A DNA stretch of 37,024 nt from Patescibacteria group bacterium (GTDB lineage Bacteria > Patescibacteriota > Patescibacteriia > JAHIZJ01). The stretch lies in NCBI GenBank assembly GCA_018814765.1, contig JAHIZJ010000050.1, positions 1-37,024 on the forward strand. The letters are read 5' to 3'. Numbering within the stretch: position 1 is the first letter of the stretch; each line of letters starts with the position of its first letter. The notes beneath the pieces were generated by a model, which saw only the letters and a list, made by a program, of their open reading frames with translations, was not told where the DNA came from and ran no database searches. The position numbers and the translations under genes were made by a program. This document shows positions 6,154-14,027 of the stretch, one piece after another.

Positions 6154-6740
6154 TTCTTTGGTAATAAACGTTCCAAATATTTTGCCATCATATCTACTTC
6201 AATATTGACCGGATCACCCTTCTTTTTGTACTGAAATGTCGTGTGCTTATTAGTATGTGGAATGATGGCCACCTGAAACATGATCGTATCAGGATTCAGC
6301 CCTGTTAAGCTGACTCCATCAACAGCAATAAAGCCCTTGTTAGCCACATAGCGCATTAGTTTTTTTGGCAATTCAATCGTATAAATCAGATCATGTTTGG
6401 TATCAAAAATGTCAGTAATCTTTCCCACACCATCAATGTGTCCCTGAACCAAGTGTCCACCCAGTTCATCAAAGGGACGCAAAGACGGCTCCAGATTAAC
6501 TCTAGCGCCAACCTTACATTTATTGAAATAAGTCTTACGCATTGTCTCAGCCACCATATCGATCCAGAAACCTTTTGGTGTTTTTTTTGTAACAGTCAGA
6601 CAAGCACCATTTACTGCTATACTACTACCAACTTTCATACGGCTGAGTGACTTTTTAGCTTGAATATAATACGACCAAGCCTTTTTTCTTTTTTTTATCT
6701 CTTTAATAGTGCCTATTTCATAAATGATGCCACTAAACAT
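6150..6740 (-). CDS. ribE: Riboflavin synthase, alpha subunit
   Basis: Riboflavin synthase dismutates two lumazine molecules into riboflavin and the ribityl-pyrimidine. The 196-aa protein shows the two tandem beta-barrel domains: MFSGIIYEIGTI and GSSIAVNGACLTV in the first, GHLVQGHIDGVG and FIAVDGVSLTG in the second. The length fits. It ends in TGA used as a stop, which is evidence for the standard code. It lies 11 bases after the flavokinase gene and overlaps ribH by 4 bases. Confidence 0.95.
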   Translation of the reverse strand: MFSGIIYEIGTIKEIKKRKKAWSYYIQAKKSLSRMKVGSSIAVNGACLTVTKKTPKGFWIDMVAETMRKTYFNKCKVGARVNLEPSLRPFDELGGHLVQGHIDGVGKITDIFDTKHDLIYTIELPKKLMRYVANKGFIAVDGVSLTGLNPDTIMFQVAIIPHTNKHTTFQYKKKGDPVNIEVDMMAKYLERLLPKK

Positions 6741-6751
6741 GCTTATTTATT

Positions 6752-7126
6752 TTAGTTATTTAATATCTTTTTGGTAGAGTAGATGTCGTCCTGTATCTGA
6801 CTGATCAAGTCTTCTTCGTTTGTGAATTTCTGTAAATCACGTAGTTTTTTTACCAATTGAGCCTCTAGTGTTATCCCTACCAAGTCACCTCCAAATTTTA
6901 GCAGATAGACTTCAATTTTGAAATCTTTTCTTGGCTTTCTATACTGTGCGCCAATAATTACTATACAGGAATATATTTGCTTTTTTACTGTAGTCCGGGC
7001 TGCATAAACCCCTGGTGCAATAGGATGCTTTTTATAATAGTGATGATCAAGATTGGCCGTAGGAAATCCTAGCTTTTGCCCCAAGCCCTCACCCTTGATT
7101 ACTTTACCCTTAACAACGTTAGACAT
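6752..7126 (-). CDS. Stand-alone riboflavin kinase
   Basis: This 124-aa protein matches only the C-terminal flavokinase domain of RibF. KGEGLGQKLGFPTANL is the flavin- and ATP-binding start of that domain, APGVYAARTTV follows, and KIEVYLLKFGGDLVG carries the conserved Glu region. Flavokinase makes FMN from riboflavin and ATP. The FAD synthetase (nucleotidyltransferase) half of bacterial RibF is absent, so FAD would need a separate enzyme or uptake. The start overlaps the end of the inositol-phosphatase gene by 8 bases, and ribE follows 11 bases later, so it belongs to a flavin operon. Confidence 0.85.
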   Translation of the reverse strand: MSNVVKGKVIKGEGLGQKLGFPTANLDHHYYKKHPIAPGVYAARTTVKKQIYSCIVIIGAQYRKPRKDFKIEVYLLKFGGDLVGITLEAQLVKKLRDLQKFTNEEDLISQIQDDIYSTKKILNN

Positions 7127-7883
7127 CTATATGCTTTAAAAGCTGTTGATGTATATATCCGTTGGTCGCTAGAATGTCTTTTGAACGAATATTCCATTCT
7201 CGACCTTTAAAATCTGTCACTCTCCCACCTGCTTCACGAACTATGACAACTCCCGCTGCTACATCCCAAGGATGAACCCCGGGAATCATTATCGCATCAG
7301 TTCGGCCACAAGCTACAAAAGAACATTCCAAAGCAGCTGATCCAAGCTGGCGAAAGTCTTTGCCTTTTAGCTTCATTGTTCCATATAACTGTATAGCTCT
7401 TATTATTGCCTTTGCATTACTACCATGACAAAACGTAAGAAAGGCCTTGGACATTTGTTTATTTTTGTTTACGCGGACTTTACGATTGTTTAGGGTGGCG
7501 CCTTTATCTTTTTCTGCTACAAACATTTCATCCGTTATCGGAGCATAAACAACCCCGAAGATGGGCTCACCCCGATAAACCAAACCAATAGAAATGGAAA
7601 ATAATGGATTCTTCATGGCAAAATTAGTGGTTCCATCTATTGGGTCAACCACCCAAACATAGTCCGACTTTATCTTTCCTCTGCCACTTTCCTCGCTTAA
7701 TATGGCATACTTGGGATATTTCCTTTTCAACTCTTTCAGAATAATCCGTTCTGACAACAAGTCAAATCTAGTTATAATCTCATGACGATACTTATCGCGA
7801 TAAGTGACCCGACCAGCTTGTTGAAACTCTTTTAGTAATAGTAGCCCAACTTTCTTAGCTAGCTGTGATATTGTTTTTTTCAT
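7119..7883 (-). CDS. Inositol monophosphatase family protein
   Basis: A 254-aa metal-dependent phosphatase of the SuhB/IMPase family. Metal-ligand motifs are complete: EESG near residue 63, DPIDGTTNF near 82 and HPWDVAAG near 208. Substrates in the family include inositol phosphate, fructose 1,6-bisphosphate, PAP and histidinol phosphate. Because it sits inside a flavin operon, it could also supply the unassigned phosphatase that removes phosphate from the ribityl-pyrimidine before RibH; that is an inference from position only. The next gene starts inside its last codons. Confidence 0.88.
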   Translation of the reverse strand: MKKTISQLAKKVGLLLLKEFQQAGRVTYRDKYRHEIITRFDLLSERIILKELKRKYPKYAILSEESGRGKIKSDYVWVVDPIDGTTNFAMKNPLFSISIGLVYRGEPIFGVVYAPITDEMFVAEKDKGATLNNRKVRVNKNKQMSKAFLTFCHGSNAKAIIRAIQLYGTMKLKGKDFRQLGSAALECSFVACGRTDAIMIPGVHPWDVAAGVVIVREAGGRVTDFKGREWNIRSKDILATNGYIHQQLLKHIDV

Positions 7884-7889
7884 TGATTA

Positions 7890-8522
7890 TTATTTATTCT
7901 TCCTGCGCCATACTAATATATAACATAGTGGCGTATCAATCAGCGCAAAAACAATCTTAACAAGATATTGAGAGCTGATTATTGAAAAGGCAGCAGCAGC
8001 TGGAACTATGCCAAAGAAATAAAGAATTCCGATTAACACCACCGTATCAATTAGCTGACTAATAATGGTAGAGGCATTGTTTCTAAGCCAGAGCCAGCGT
8101 CCTTTGGTTATTCTCCGCCAAAAATGGAAAGCCCAGACATCATGAGATTGTGAAATGATATATGCAACTAGACTGGCAACAATTATCTTGGGCGCGGAAT
8201 TAATAATTAAGTTATAGGCTTCGGAGTGTTCCCAAAAATTAGCCGGGGTCAGCCAGATACTGAGTTTTATTATCAGTATAACCAGCAAGTTGGCATAAAA
8301 ACCCAGCCAAACAAGTCTCTGTGCTTCTTTGCGTCCATACAACTCACTAAATGCATCAGTAAATAAAAAAGTTAGTGGAAATAAAAATGTGCCGGCGGGA
8401 AGGTTGAGCCAGAACAACTTTACGAATTTCACAGAGATAATGTTAGCCATTACATAGGTAGTGACAAAGCCTACAACTAACAGATCTCTACGCGAGGGTA
8501 AATTCTTTCGATCAAAAAGCAT
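7890..8522 (-). CDS. Queuosine precursor transporter (YhhQ/VUT family)
   Basis: A 210-aa membrane protein with about six hydrophobic segments. Family signatures visible are TTYVMANIISVKFVKLF near the N-terminus, FTDAFSELYGRKEAQRLVW in the middle and ISQLIDTVVLIGILYFFG near residue 155. YhhQ-type proteins import queuosine precursors such as preQ0/preQ1 for tRNA modification, so the cell may salvage rather than make the base. No tgt gene is in the window. It sits 6 bases upstream of the phosphatase gene and 54 bases after folC. Confidence 0.88.
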   Translation of the reverse strand: MLFDRKNLPSRRDLLVVGFVTTYVMANIISVKFVKLFWLNLPAGTFLFPLTFLFTDAFSELYGRKEAQRLVWLGFYANLLVILIIKLSIWLTPANFWEHSEAYNLIINSAPKIIVASLVAYIISQSHDVWAFHFWRRITKGRWLWLRNNASTIISQLIDTVVLIGILYFFGIVPAAAAFSIISSQYLVKIVFALIDTPLCYILVWRRKNK

Positions 8523-8576
8523 TAAATATGTCCTTTCTTGATTAAGGGTTTAGGTCAGACAGTTCAGTTTTTGATC

Positions 8577-9905
8577 TTAGTGTGTCATTGGTTGTTCCGC
8601 TTGGTTATCGTCGATTTTATCCACCCGACTGGTAGGTTTGTGGTTCATTAGCTTTATCATTTCACCAACAAGATAAAATGAACCGGTTACTAAAATCATA
8701 TCATCTTTAACAGCTTTTGTCTTGGCTTTATTCACTGCTTGTGTAAGCGTTTTGGCAGTCTGACCCCGAAGTAGTATTTTTTTCAAAGCTGAAACGCTGG
8801 CCATATTTGGTATTTTTGTTCTAGGAAAAATAATTAGTTTGGCGTTTTTATCTATCAGCTTAACAATCATTTCATACTTCTTTCTGGCTTTGGTGCCATA
8901 GATTACTATTGTTCTTTTTTTGCTGTAACCAAGCTGGTCCAGCGTCTGGAATAATTGACTGACAGCAGAATAGTTATGTGCGCCATCAACCACTATAAGC
9001 GGTTTGCTATCAATTATTTGCCAGCGTCCCTTCAGCTTTGCCTGTTTTAATCCCTTCAAAATTATATCGGAATTTATTTTGATTGCTTGACTTAAAAATT
9101 GCCACACCATACCGGCGTTTTTTGCCTGATGCTCACCGACTAAGCCTGTCTCACCAAAAACTATTTTCTTACCGGTATTAATTGAGAAGCTGGTCTTAGT
9201 TAGTTCTAGTTTATGCGTTACTATCTTTGGGGCTGACAGGAGTTTGGAGTTCGTTGAATTGCACTTGGCCTTGATCTGATCCAAGGTCTTATTACGATTA
9301 CTGGTGATGACTGTATTGCCCGTCTGAATTATGCCGGCTTTTTCCCGAGTAATCTTTTTTAAAGTCTTTCCTAGTATATGCACATGGTCGTGGCTTATTG
9401 CTGTAATGATTTTGTACTTAAATCCCAGGACTGTAGTGGCATCCAAACGTCCTCCCAGTCCTACTTCAAAAACAACCCAATCAACCTTAGCTTGGGTGAA
9501 ATACACCACCGCAGCAACAGTTAGAACTTCAAACCAGGTCGGTCGGTCTTTTAGCCTGGCCTCCACTTTATCAACTAGTGGTTTAAGTGAATTTATGATT
9601 TCAGCAAACTTTCTTTGGCTGATCTGCTTTTTATTTATCCTGAATCTTTCAGTATAGCTAACTAAATGTGGTGAATAAAAAGCTCCCACATTATAACCAG
9701 CTTCCGTCAATACTGATTCGAGCATCGCCACGACCGAACCCTTACCATTAGTACCAGCCACCTGAAAACCTTTTAGCTTCTTTTCCGGATTGCCCAGTAG
9801 TTTTAGTAGCGCCTCAATCCTCTCCAATTTCAAATGATCCCGCGGACTAAAACGCGGAAAAGATCGGAGATATTCAACGTAGCTATCTAGGTCTTGGTAT
9901 TTCAT
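8577..9905 (-). CDS. folC: Folylpolyglutamate/dihydrofolate synthase
   Basis: A 442-aa Mur-ligase family enzyme that adds glutamate to folates (and, in bifunctional versions, to dihydropteroate). The P-loop is GTNGKGSVVAML near residue 52. Other family motifs are YSPHLVSYTERFRIN, VFEVGLGGRLDATT, AISHDHVHILG and VVDGAHNYSA. The length is typical. It appears to be the first gene of the run extending to 4171. A conserved TATACT element lies just upstream of its ATG. Its first 25 or so codons and upstream region are duplicated at 11131-11363, flanking an ORFan cassette. Confidence 0.93.
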   Translation of the reverse strand: MKYQDLDSYVEYLRSFPRFSPRDHLKLERIEALLKLLGNPEKKLKGFQVAGTNGKGSVVAMLESVLTEAGYNVGAFYSPHLVSYTERFRINKKQISQRKFAEIINSLKPLVDKVEARLKDRPTWFEVLTVAAVVYFTQAKVDWVVFEVGLGGRLDATTVLGFKYKIITAISHDHVHILGKTLKKITREKAGIIQTGNTVITSNRNKTLDQIKAKCNSTNSKLLSAPKIVTHKLELTKTSFSINTGKKIVFGETGLVGEHQAKNAGMVWQFLSQAIKINSDIILKGLKQAKLKGRWQIIDSKPLIVVDGAHNYSAVSQLFQTLDQLGYSKKRTIVIYGTKARKKYEMIVKLIDKNAKLIIFPRTKIPNMASVSALKKILLRGQTAKTLTQAVNKAKTKAVKDDMILVTGSFYLVGEMIKLMNHKPTSRVDKIDDNQAEQPMTH

Positions 9906-10079
9906 TAGTGGCTATAGTATATCAAAACTGAGTATGTTTTCCAGTTTACCCAATATGCCTGCTCAGTGAGTCTCTACCTCCCAGCTCACCGAGTCTCTGC
10001 GCTCGGTGAGGTAAGTACAGGACTGGCATGCTCTAGCAGTTAAATTTCTTCGCCGAGCAGAGACACTCGGCTAGCTGTA
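9837..10079 (-). repeat. Direct repeat A: functional folC 5' end and leader
   Basis: This unit covers the first codons of intact folC and about 175 bases upstream. It matches repeat B (11131-11363) over about 240 bases, about 70% in the coding part and visibly higher in the leader. The leader includes a 9-bp stem CTCACCGAG with CTCGGTGAG (9985-10010) and GCCGAG/CTCGGC (10052-10071). The two repeats lie in the same orientation and flank one ORFan gene. Confidence 0.85.
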
Positions 10080-10116
10080 AATAAAAAATATTTTACTCAT
10101 TAACAATTGGTTTGAT

Positions 10117-10173
10117 AAAGAAAAAGACCCCATCTCGCATCCTCTGCCGAAGCAAAGAAGTTGAGATAGGGTC
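10117..10173 (-). terminator. Terminator of 207-aa ORFan
   Basis: GACCCTATCTC pairs with GAGATGGGGTC (one mismatch) and is followed on the minus strand by TTTTTCTTT. It ends the cassette gene before folC repeat A. Confidence 0.8.
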
Positions 10174-10241
10174 GTTGATGCGATTAAAAAGCGGTGAGCG
10201 TGGGTACTCAGAACCCCAAAACCTCAGCGGTCATCAAGGGT

Positions 10242-10865
10242 CTAAGGCTCACAAACGGCAATGAACAGGCAATTGCTTCGCCAGGTATCACCTGCAAAGT
10301 TCCAACAGAGGTCCAGACCGTCTTCATTGCCACGGATACATAGCCGATACTCGCGGTCTTCATGTCCTGCAGCTCTTTCAACGGGCGGGCCGATAATACC
10401 GACGATCGGGTGCTTCTTAAGCTCTTCTGGGGTGAAACTCTCGATAATCGTTTCAGCCTCGGCCCGGCTTGGCTGGCGACACCCCATCCCCTTCATTTTG
10501 GACAGCACATACCTATCCGATGAGCTATAACTAATGAGGATGAGATGATAGCTGATCTCACGATTGCCCACTTCATCACCGATTGGGAAATCCGTCCGGA
10601 CAACGCCTTCAACGCTGTGATAGCGACTAGGATCAATATTATCCCAACGGGGATCGTCGTAGTTGACAGTAACGGTGCGGGGTTCGACGTACGGGTGATT
10701 CGGAACGAGTAGCGCGGCGATCTGGAAGCGCAGTCTTGGGTCAGACTGGATCCGTAAAAATGCCTTGTCGGAACCTCCAAGATCCGCGATTTCATCAGCC
10801 AGAGCAGTGTACGACTTAAATAGCCTATATACGTCACCCCTCAGATCACTTTCATCAACTGTCAT
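10242..10865 (-). CDS. Hypothetical cassette protein, 207 aa
   Basis: I do not recognise this protein. It is acidic and soluble, with no signal peptide or membrane helix. The N-terminal part (FLRIQSDPRLRFQIAALLVP) looks helical, the middle (EISYHLILISYSSSDRYVL) beta-rich, and the C-terminus has several Cys (RLCIRG, GLDLCWNF, RSNCLFIAVCEP). The start ATG has GGAGG 6 bases upstream. It has its own near-consensus promoter (11071-11099), a roughly 200-nt leader with a 13-bp hairpin and an intrinsic terminator, and its GC content is above the core genes. It lies between two copies of the folC 5' region, so it was probably inserted there. Confidence 0.6.
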   Translation of the reverse strand: MTVDESDLRGDVYRLFKSYTALADEIADLGGSDKAFLRIQSDPRLRFQIAALLVPNHPYVEPRTVTVNYDDPRWDNIDPSRYHSVEGVVRTDFPIGDEVGNREISYHLILISYSSSDRYVLSKMKGMGCRQPSRAEAETIIESFTPEELKKHPIVGIIGPPVERAAGHEDREYRLCIRGNEDGLDLCWNFAGDTWRSNCLFIAVCEP

Positions 10866-10942
10866 GACAAACCTCCAGGGTATTTGATCTATCTCTTATT
10901 CCAACGGCGTGTCAGAATAAAAGACCTATCAGCTTTTGGCAC

Positions 10943-10996
10943 GTTAGCCGTAGCTTTAAAAGCGCTTTTTACTACACTCTTGAAGCTATGGCTAAC
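10943..10996 (-). promoter_or_regulatory. Leader hairpin of the 207-aa ORFan
   Basis: GTTAGCC-g-TAGCTT pairs with AAGCTA-t-GGCTAAC, 13 pairs with one mismatch, and the loop itself contains an AAAAGCGCTTTT palindrome. It lies in the middle of the leader between the promoter and ribosome site. It matches no riboswitch class I know. Confidence 0.5.
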
Positions 10997-11070
10997 TCAT
11001 ATAAGTCGTTCCGATCCTATTCCCTAGCTTGAGCCTAATCAGTCGTAAATTCAAAGATCAAAGATTTATC

Positions 11071-11099
11071 ATAATAAACCTATACGACCAACTTGTCAA
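11071..11099 (-). promoter_or_regulatory. Sigma70 promoter of the folC-linked cassette
   Basis: TTGACA (11094-11099), a 17-base spacer and TATTAT (11071-11076) on the minus strand. The predicted start near 11064 leaves about 200 nt of leader before the ATG at 10865. Confidence 0.75.
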
Positions 11100-11130
11100 T
11101 ACTGGATTGTCTAAATTATTTTATATAAAA

Positions 11131-11199
11131 ATCCCGTAGGCTAAGGCTCGGGAAGGATCTTAATTATTCAACATAGTTATCTAGGTCTTGATATTTCAT
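11131..11199 (-). pseudogene. folC: Decayed 5' relic of folC
   Basis: From an ATG at 11199 the frame reads MKYQDLDNYVE, then a stop, then LRSFPSLSLRD. Intact folC reads MKYQDLDSYVEYLRSFPRFSPRD, so the relic has a TAT to TAA nonsense change and then several substitutions. Homology fades at about codon 25. The last part folds as CCCG...CGGG followed by ATTTTTAT and may now act as a terminator for transcripts coming from nfo. Confidence 0.85.
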
Positions 11200-11363
11200 T
11201 AGTGGCTATAGTATATCAAAACTGGACATGTTTTCCAGTTTAGACAGCATACCTGCTCGGTGAGTCTCTACCTCCCAGCTCACCGAGTCTCTGTGCTCGG
11301 TGAGGTAAGTACAGGATAGGCGTGATAAATTTGTTCGCCGAGCAGAGACACTCGGCTAGCTGT
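11131..11363 (-). repeat. Direct repeat B: second copy of the folC 5' region
   Basis: This copy matches 9837-10079, with the folC relic at one end and the hairpin-rich leader at the other (CTCACCGAG/CTCGGTGAG at 11279-11304; GCCGAG/CTCGGC near 11337-11356). The main gap is about 10 bases near 11320. It sits just downstream of nfo. Confidence 0.85.
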
Positions 11364-11387
11364 ATTAAGTAAAGCTTTATTTAGCAA

Positions 11388-12218
11388 CTAGCCACGCAAC
11401 TTCTTTAACACCTTAACATCACCAGCCCTATTACCATCCTTCGGTGTTTCCAGAATTAAATTTATATCCTTCAGTCTTGGTTCGTTCAATAGAGCCTCAA
11501 ACCCCTTGAGACCAATCTCACCCTGCCCAATATGCTCGTGGCGATCTATGTGTGAACCAAGCCCTGCTTTAGCGTCATTTACGTGTATAAGCTTGAGATT
11601 TTTCAGTCCAATGATTTTATCAAATTCATCAAACGTCTTTTTGACCGCTGTTTTGGTTCGCAAGTCATAGCCGGAAGCAAAACAGTGGACTGTGTCAAAA
11701 CAAACGCCTATCTTTTTACTTTTACTTAATTTAATAATGTCTCTTACTTCTTCAAACGTATCACCGATTATCATACCGGCTCCTGCAGCCAGCTCAATTA
11801 AAAACTGAGCGCTGCCTGTATAGCCTTCCATTATCTTTTTAATACCTTGAGCCACCTGCTTAATGGCCTTGGCCTTACCTAAGTCTTTAGCTGAACCCAG
11901 ATGTGTCATGACATAGCTTGCCCCGAGTAAACTACCTCGCTCTAGCTCTTCGCGAATAATATCAACAGAGCCATGTCGAATACGATCAATTGATGAGGCT
12001 AGATTAATATAATAAGGCGTGTGAACATAACACGCATTCTGATGAAAATGTTTTAAATTTTCCTTAAATTTTCCGACAATCCGGGGGGTTAGCTCCGGTG
12101 CCGGACCTCCTTGGGGAGACCGGCTGAACATTTGGAAACATTCACAACCAATTTTCGTAGCATTTTCGGGAGCATTCTGAACCCCGCCGGCAATTGAGAC
12201 GTGAGCTCCGATATACAT
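11388..12218 (-). CDS. nfo: Deoxyribonuclease IV (AP endonuclease)
   Basis: Nfo cuts DNA at abasic sites in base excision repair and uses a trinuclear zinc site in a TIM barrel. The 276-aa length fits. Family features are MYIGAHVSIAGG at the N-terminus, YVHTPYYINLAS, LIELAAGAGMIIGDTFEEV with a metal-ligand Glu, GVCFDTVHCFASGYD and HVNDAKAGLGSHIDRHEHIGQGEIG. All expected His, Asp and Glu positions are present. It starts 5 bases after tig ends, so the two are co-transcribed. Confidence 0.96.
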   Translation of the reverse strand: MYIGAHVSIAGGVQNAPENATKIGCECFQMFSRSPQGGPAPELTPRIVGKFKENLKHFHQNACYVHTPYYINLASSIDRIRHGSVDIIREELERGSLLGASYVMTHLGSAKDLGKAKAIKQVAQGIKKIMEGYTGSAQFLIELAAGAGMIIGDTFEEVRDIIKLSKSKKIGVCFDTVHCFASGYDLRTKTAVKKTFDEFDKIIGLKNLKLIHVNDAKAGLGSHIDRHEHIGQGEIGLKGFEALLNEPRLKDINLILETPKDGNRAGDVKVLKKLRG

Positions 12219-12223
12219 TGGTA

Positions 12224-13513
12224 TTATTTCTTTTGATCAATAAGATCGTTTAAATATTCAAACACTTTGCGGTTTATCAGCATATCCTCATACTGTTCCC
12301 GATATCCGGGAGAGTCAATCTTGTTATAAGTCTCTAGCTCATCTTTATATTGTTCTTTTTGTTTGGCAATGTCTTCATCTACCTTCTTGGCATCAACTGT
12401 AATATTTTCTTTCAGCCGAATGGCTCTTAAAATTAAAGCCCCCTTGATACGCTTAATGCCTTGCTCGTGAAACTCTTTTCTGATCTCTTCCTCTGTTTTT
12501 TTTAGTTGCAGCAAATAGTCTTCAAACTTGAGACCCTGTCGTTCAACCCCGACTTTGAGCTCCTGAACCATGCGCTGAAGTTCCGCTTCAAGTAACACGT
12601 CGGGTATTTCATCAAACTCAGACTTTTCAGTCAGTTCATTTAACATAGCTATTTCAAAACGCTGTTGTTCCTTGCTTTCTGCTTCCTTTTGAACATTTTC
12701 AGCTATTTGTTTTTCCAGCTCTGCTATGTTGTTAAATTTACCCAAGCTTTTTGCAAATTCATCACTCAACTCAGGAATATCAATCTGGTATACACTGTTA
12801 ACCTTCACTTTGATATCCACGTTTCTACCGGCTAGATTCTTTTGAAAGTAGTCTTTGGGATAAGGCAACTGAAATTCTTTTTCCTGACCCTTACTTAAAC
12901 CGACTATTTTTTCTTCGAAACCTGGGACATACTGATTTTCACCAATTATTATCGGATGATTTTTACTCATACCTTCATCAACCGGCACATTGTCAATAAA
13001 TAATCGTACATCCAACTCCACCTTGTCGCCATTTTGCGCCACACGGTTAACCAGTTTTTCCTGAGCACGCATTTTACGCAGATGGGTTAAGGTTTTTTTC
13101 ACTTCTTTGGAATCAGCTTTAACATCCTTTCTTTTAGCTTTGAGATTCTTATAGTCACCCAGCACTACGTTGGGCAGTAGGCTTACTGTTGCTGAATAGA
13201 TAAAAGGGTTGCCCGGGGCTACCTTTTCCAGATTTATTTGAGGTCGACCGATTGCTTCCAGCCTGTGTTTAATCACTATATCGGGGTAGGTTTTTTTAAC
13301 AATATCATCAGCCGCCTCCTGATAAATAACCGCCTCGCCCACTTCTCGCTTAATCATATCGTATGGCGCTTTACCGGGACGAAATCCGGGTGTCTTAATT
13401 TGTTTGCCTAAACGACTGGCTGCAGTCTGGATGTAGGGCCTTAGTTCATCAATTTCAAGCTCCACTCTAATTTTAACCGTACCTTTGTCTTGCTTATCAA
13501 TATCAACTTTCAT
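12224..13513 (-). CDS. tig: Trigger factor chaperone
   Basis: Trigger factor binds the ribosome exit tunnel and shields new chains. The 429-aa protein has the three expected parts. The N-terminal ribosome-binding domain carries PGFRPGKAPYDMI near residue 44, the counterpart of the GFRxGxxP signature. An FKBP-like domain spans about residues 150-240 (GDKVELDVRLFIDNV, YVPGFEEKIVGL). A long charged helical C-terminal domain follows. A -35/-10 pair lies at 13551-13579. Confidence 0.95.
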   Translation of the reverse strand: MKVDIDKQDKGTVKIRVELEIDELRPYIQTAASRLGKQIKTPGFRPGKAPYDMIKREVGEAVIYQEAADDIVKKTYPDIVIKHRLEAIGRPQINLEKVAPGNPFIYSATVSLLPNVVLGDYKNLKAKRKDVKADSKEVKKTLTHLRKMRAQEKLVNRVAQNGDKVELDVRLFIDNVPVDEGMSKNHPIIIGENQYVPGFEEKIVGLSKGQEKEFQLPYPKDYFQKNLAGRNVDIKVKVNSVYQIDIPELSDEFAKSLGKFNNIAELEKQIAENVQKEAESKEQQRFEIAMLNELTEKSEFDEIPDVLLEAELQRMVQELKVGVERQGLKFEDYLLQLKKTEEEIRKEFHEQGIKRIKGALILRAIRLKENITVDAKKVDEDIAKQKEQYKDELETYNKIDSPGYREQYEDMLINRKVFEYLNDLIDQKK

Positions 13514-13550
13514 ATTACTTATCCATAAAATTAATAGTAAATTCTTTGGA

Positions 13551-13579
13551 AGTTTAACCTATTATTTAATATATGTAAA
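13551..13579 (-). promoter_or_regulatory. Promoter for tig-nfo
   Basis: TTTACA (13574-13579), 17 bases, TAAACT (13551-13556) on the minus strand. It is a moderate match, placed about 40 bases before the tig ATG. Confidence 0.5.
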
Positions 13580-13596
13580 CCCCAATAGAGTATGAA

Positions 13597-13625
13597 TTGA
13601 CAAAATTATTAATGTATATTAACAT
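13597..13625 (+). promoter_or_regulatory. Promoter for the SAM-riboswitch cassette
   Basis: TTGACA (13597-13602), 17 bases, TAACAT (13620-13625). The predicted start near 13632 lies just before the first aptamer at 13654. A second TTGACA at about 13638 has a poorer spacing to TATAAA. Confidence 0.55.
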
Positions 13626-13653
13626 GATATCATCTTTGACAAACTATCAATAT

Positions 13654-13760
13654 GTTATAAAGAGAAGTGTGAGGGAACTGGCCCTTTGACCACTCAGCAA
13701 CCATCCTGGCTTACATGCTTGGAACGGTGCTACATCCATCCTAAACCTAGGAAAGATAAT
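13654..13760 (+). ncRNA. SAM-I (S-box) riboswitch aptamer 1
   Basis: The order of conserved blocks matches the S-box: AAAGAG, GAGGGAACTGGCCC, TTTGA, CAGCAACC, then GGTGCTACATCC and GAAAGATAAT. P1 pairs GTTAT with ATAAT, P2 pairs AGTG with CACT, and a P3 hairpin lies between CAACC and GGTGC. CCTA-aacc-TAGG forms P4. S-box RNAs bind S-adenosylmethionine and usually turn genes off. An intrinsic terminator follows at 13781-13804, which fits that mechanism. Confidence 0.85.
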
Positions 13761-13780
13761 ACTATTTCAAGTGTTAAATG

Positions 13781-13804
13781 ACTTTCCTGATGGGAAAGTT
13801 TTTT
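13781..13804 (+). terminator. Riboswitch-linked terminator
   Basis: ACTTTCC pairs with GGAAAGT over a 5-base loop and is followed by TTTTT. It lies 21 bases after aptamer 1, in the expression-platform position. Confidence 0.8.
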
Positions 13805-13825
13805 GATAGAGTCCTATCACTGAGA

Positions 13826-13912
13826 AGTTGTTAAGAGTGGTGTGAGGGAACTGGCCCGCTATCAACGCCACAGCAACCTGTCTCAACTATACGAAGAGAC
13901 AAGGTGCTCCCA
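13826..13912 (+). ncRNA. SAM-I-like aptamer 2 (variant)
   Basis: The core is repeated: GTGTGAGGGAACTGGCCC is shared with aptamer 1, then CAGCAACC, a P3 stem TGTCTC/GAGACA, and AAGGTGCTCCC. The P2 arms differ from aptamer 1 but still pair (TGGTG with CGCCA). The 3' block is GGTGCTCCCAGCC rather than GGTGCTA..TCC, so the J4/1 side is altered, and no clear P1 partner is seen. It may be a weaker or different-specificity aptamer. Confidence 0.65.
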
Positions 13913-13972
13913 GCCCCGTACCAGTCCCCTGCACCGGAGCGAAAGTAACTGGTGCAAGGTCCGGTACAGGGG
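13913..13972 (+). repeat. GTACCAGTC-type hairpin, copy 2
   Basis: CCCCGTACC pairs with GGTAC-a-GGGG, and an inner CTGCACC pairs with GGTGCA. The alternative GTCCCCTG/CAGGGGAC pairing is mutually exclusive with these, so the segment could switch. The outer sequence is identical to the hairpin at 2977-3021 (minus strand). No T-tract follows. Confidence 0.65.
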
Positions 13973-14027
13973 ACCACAACTTTCTCTTTATCGCCCGGCC
14001 AAATAGTGGTCACGAAAAGGAGGAAAT

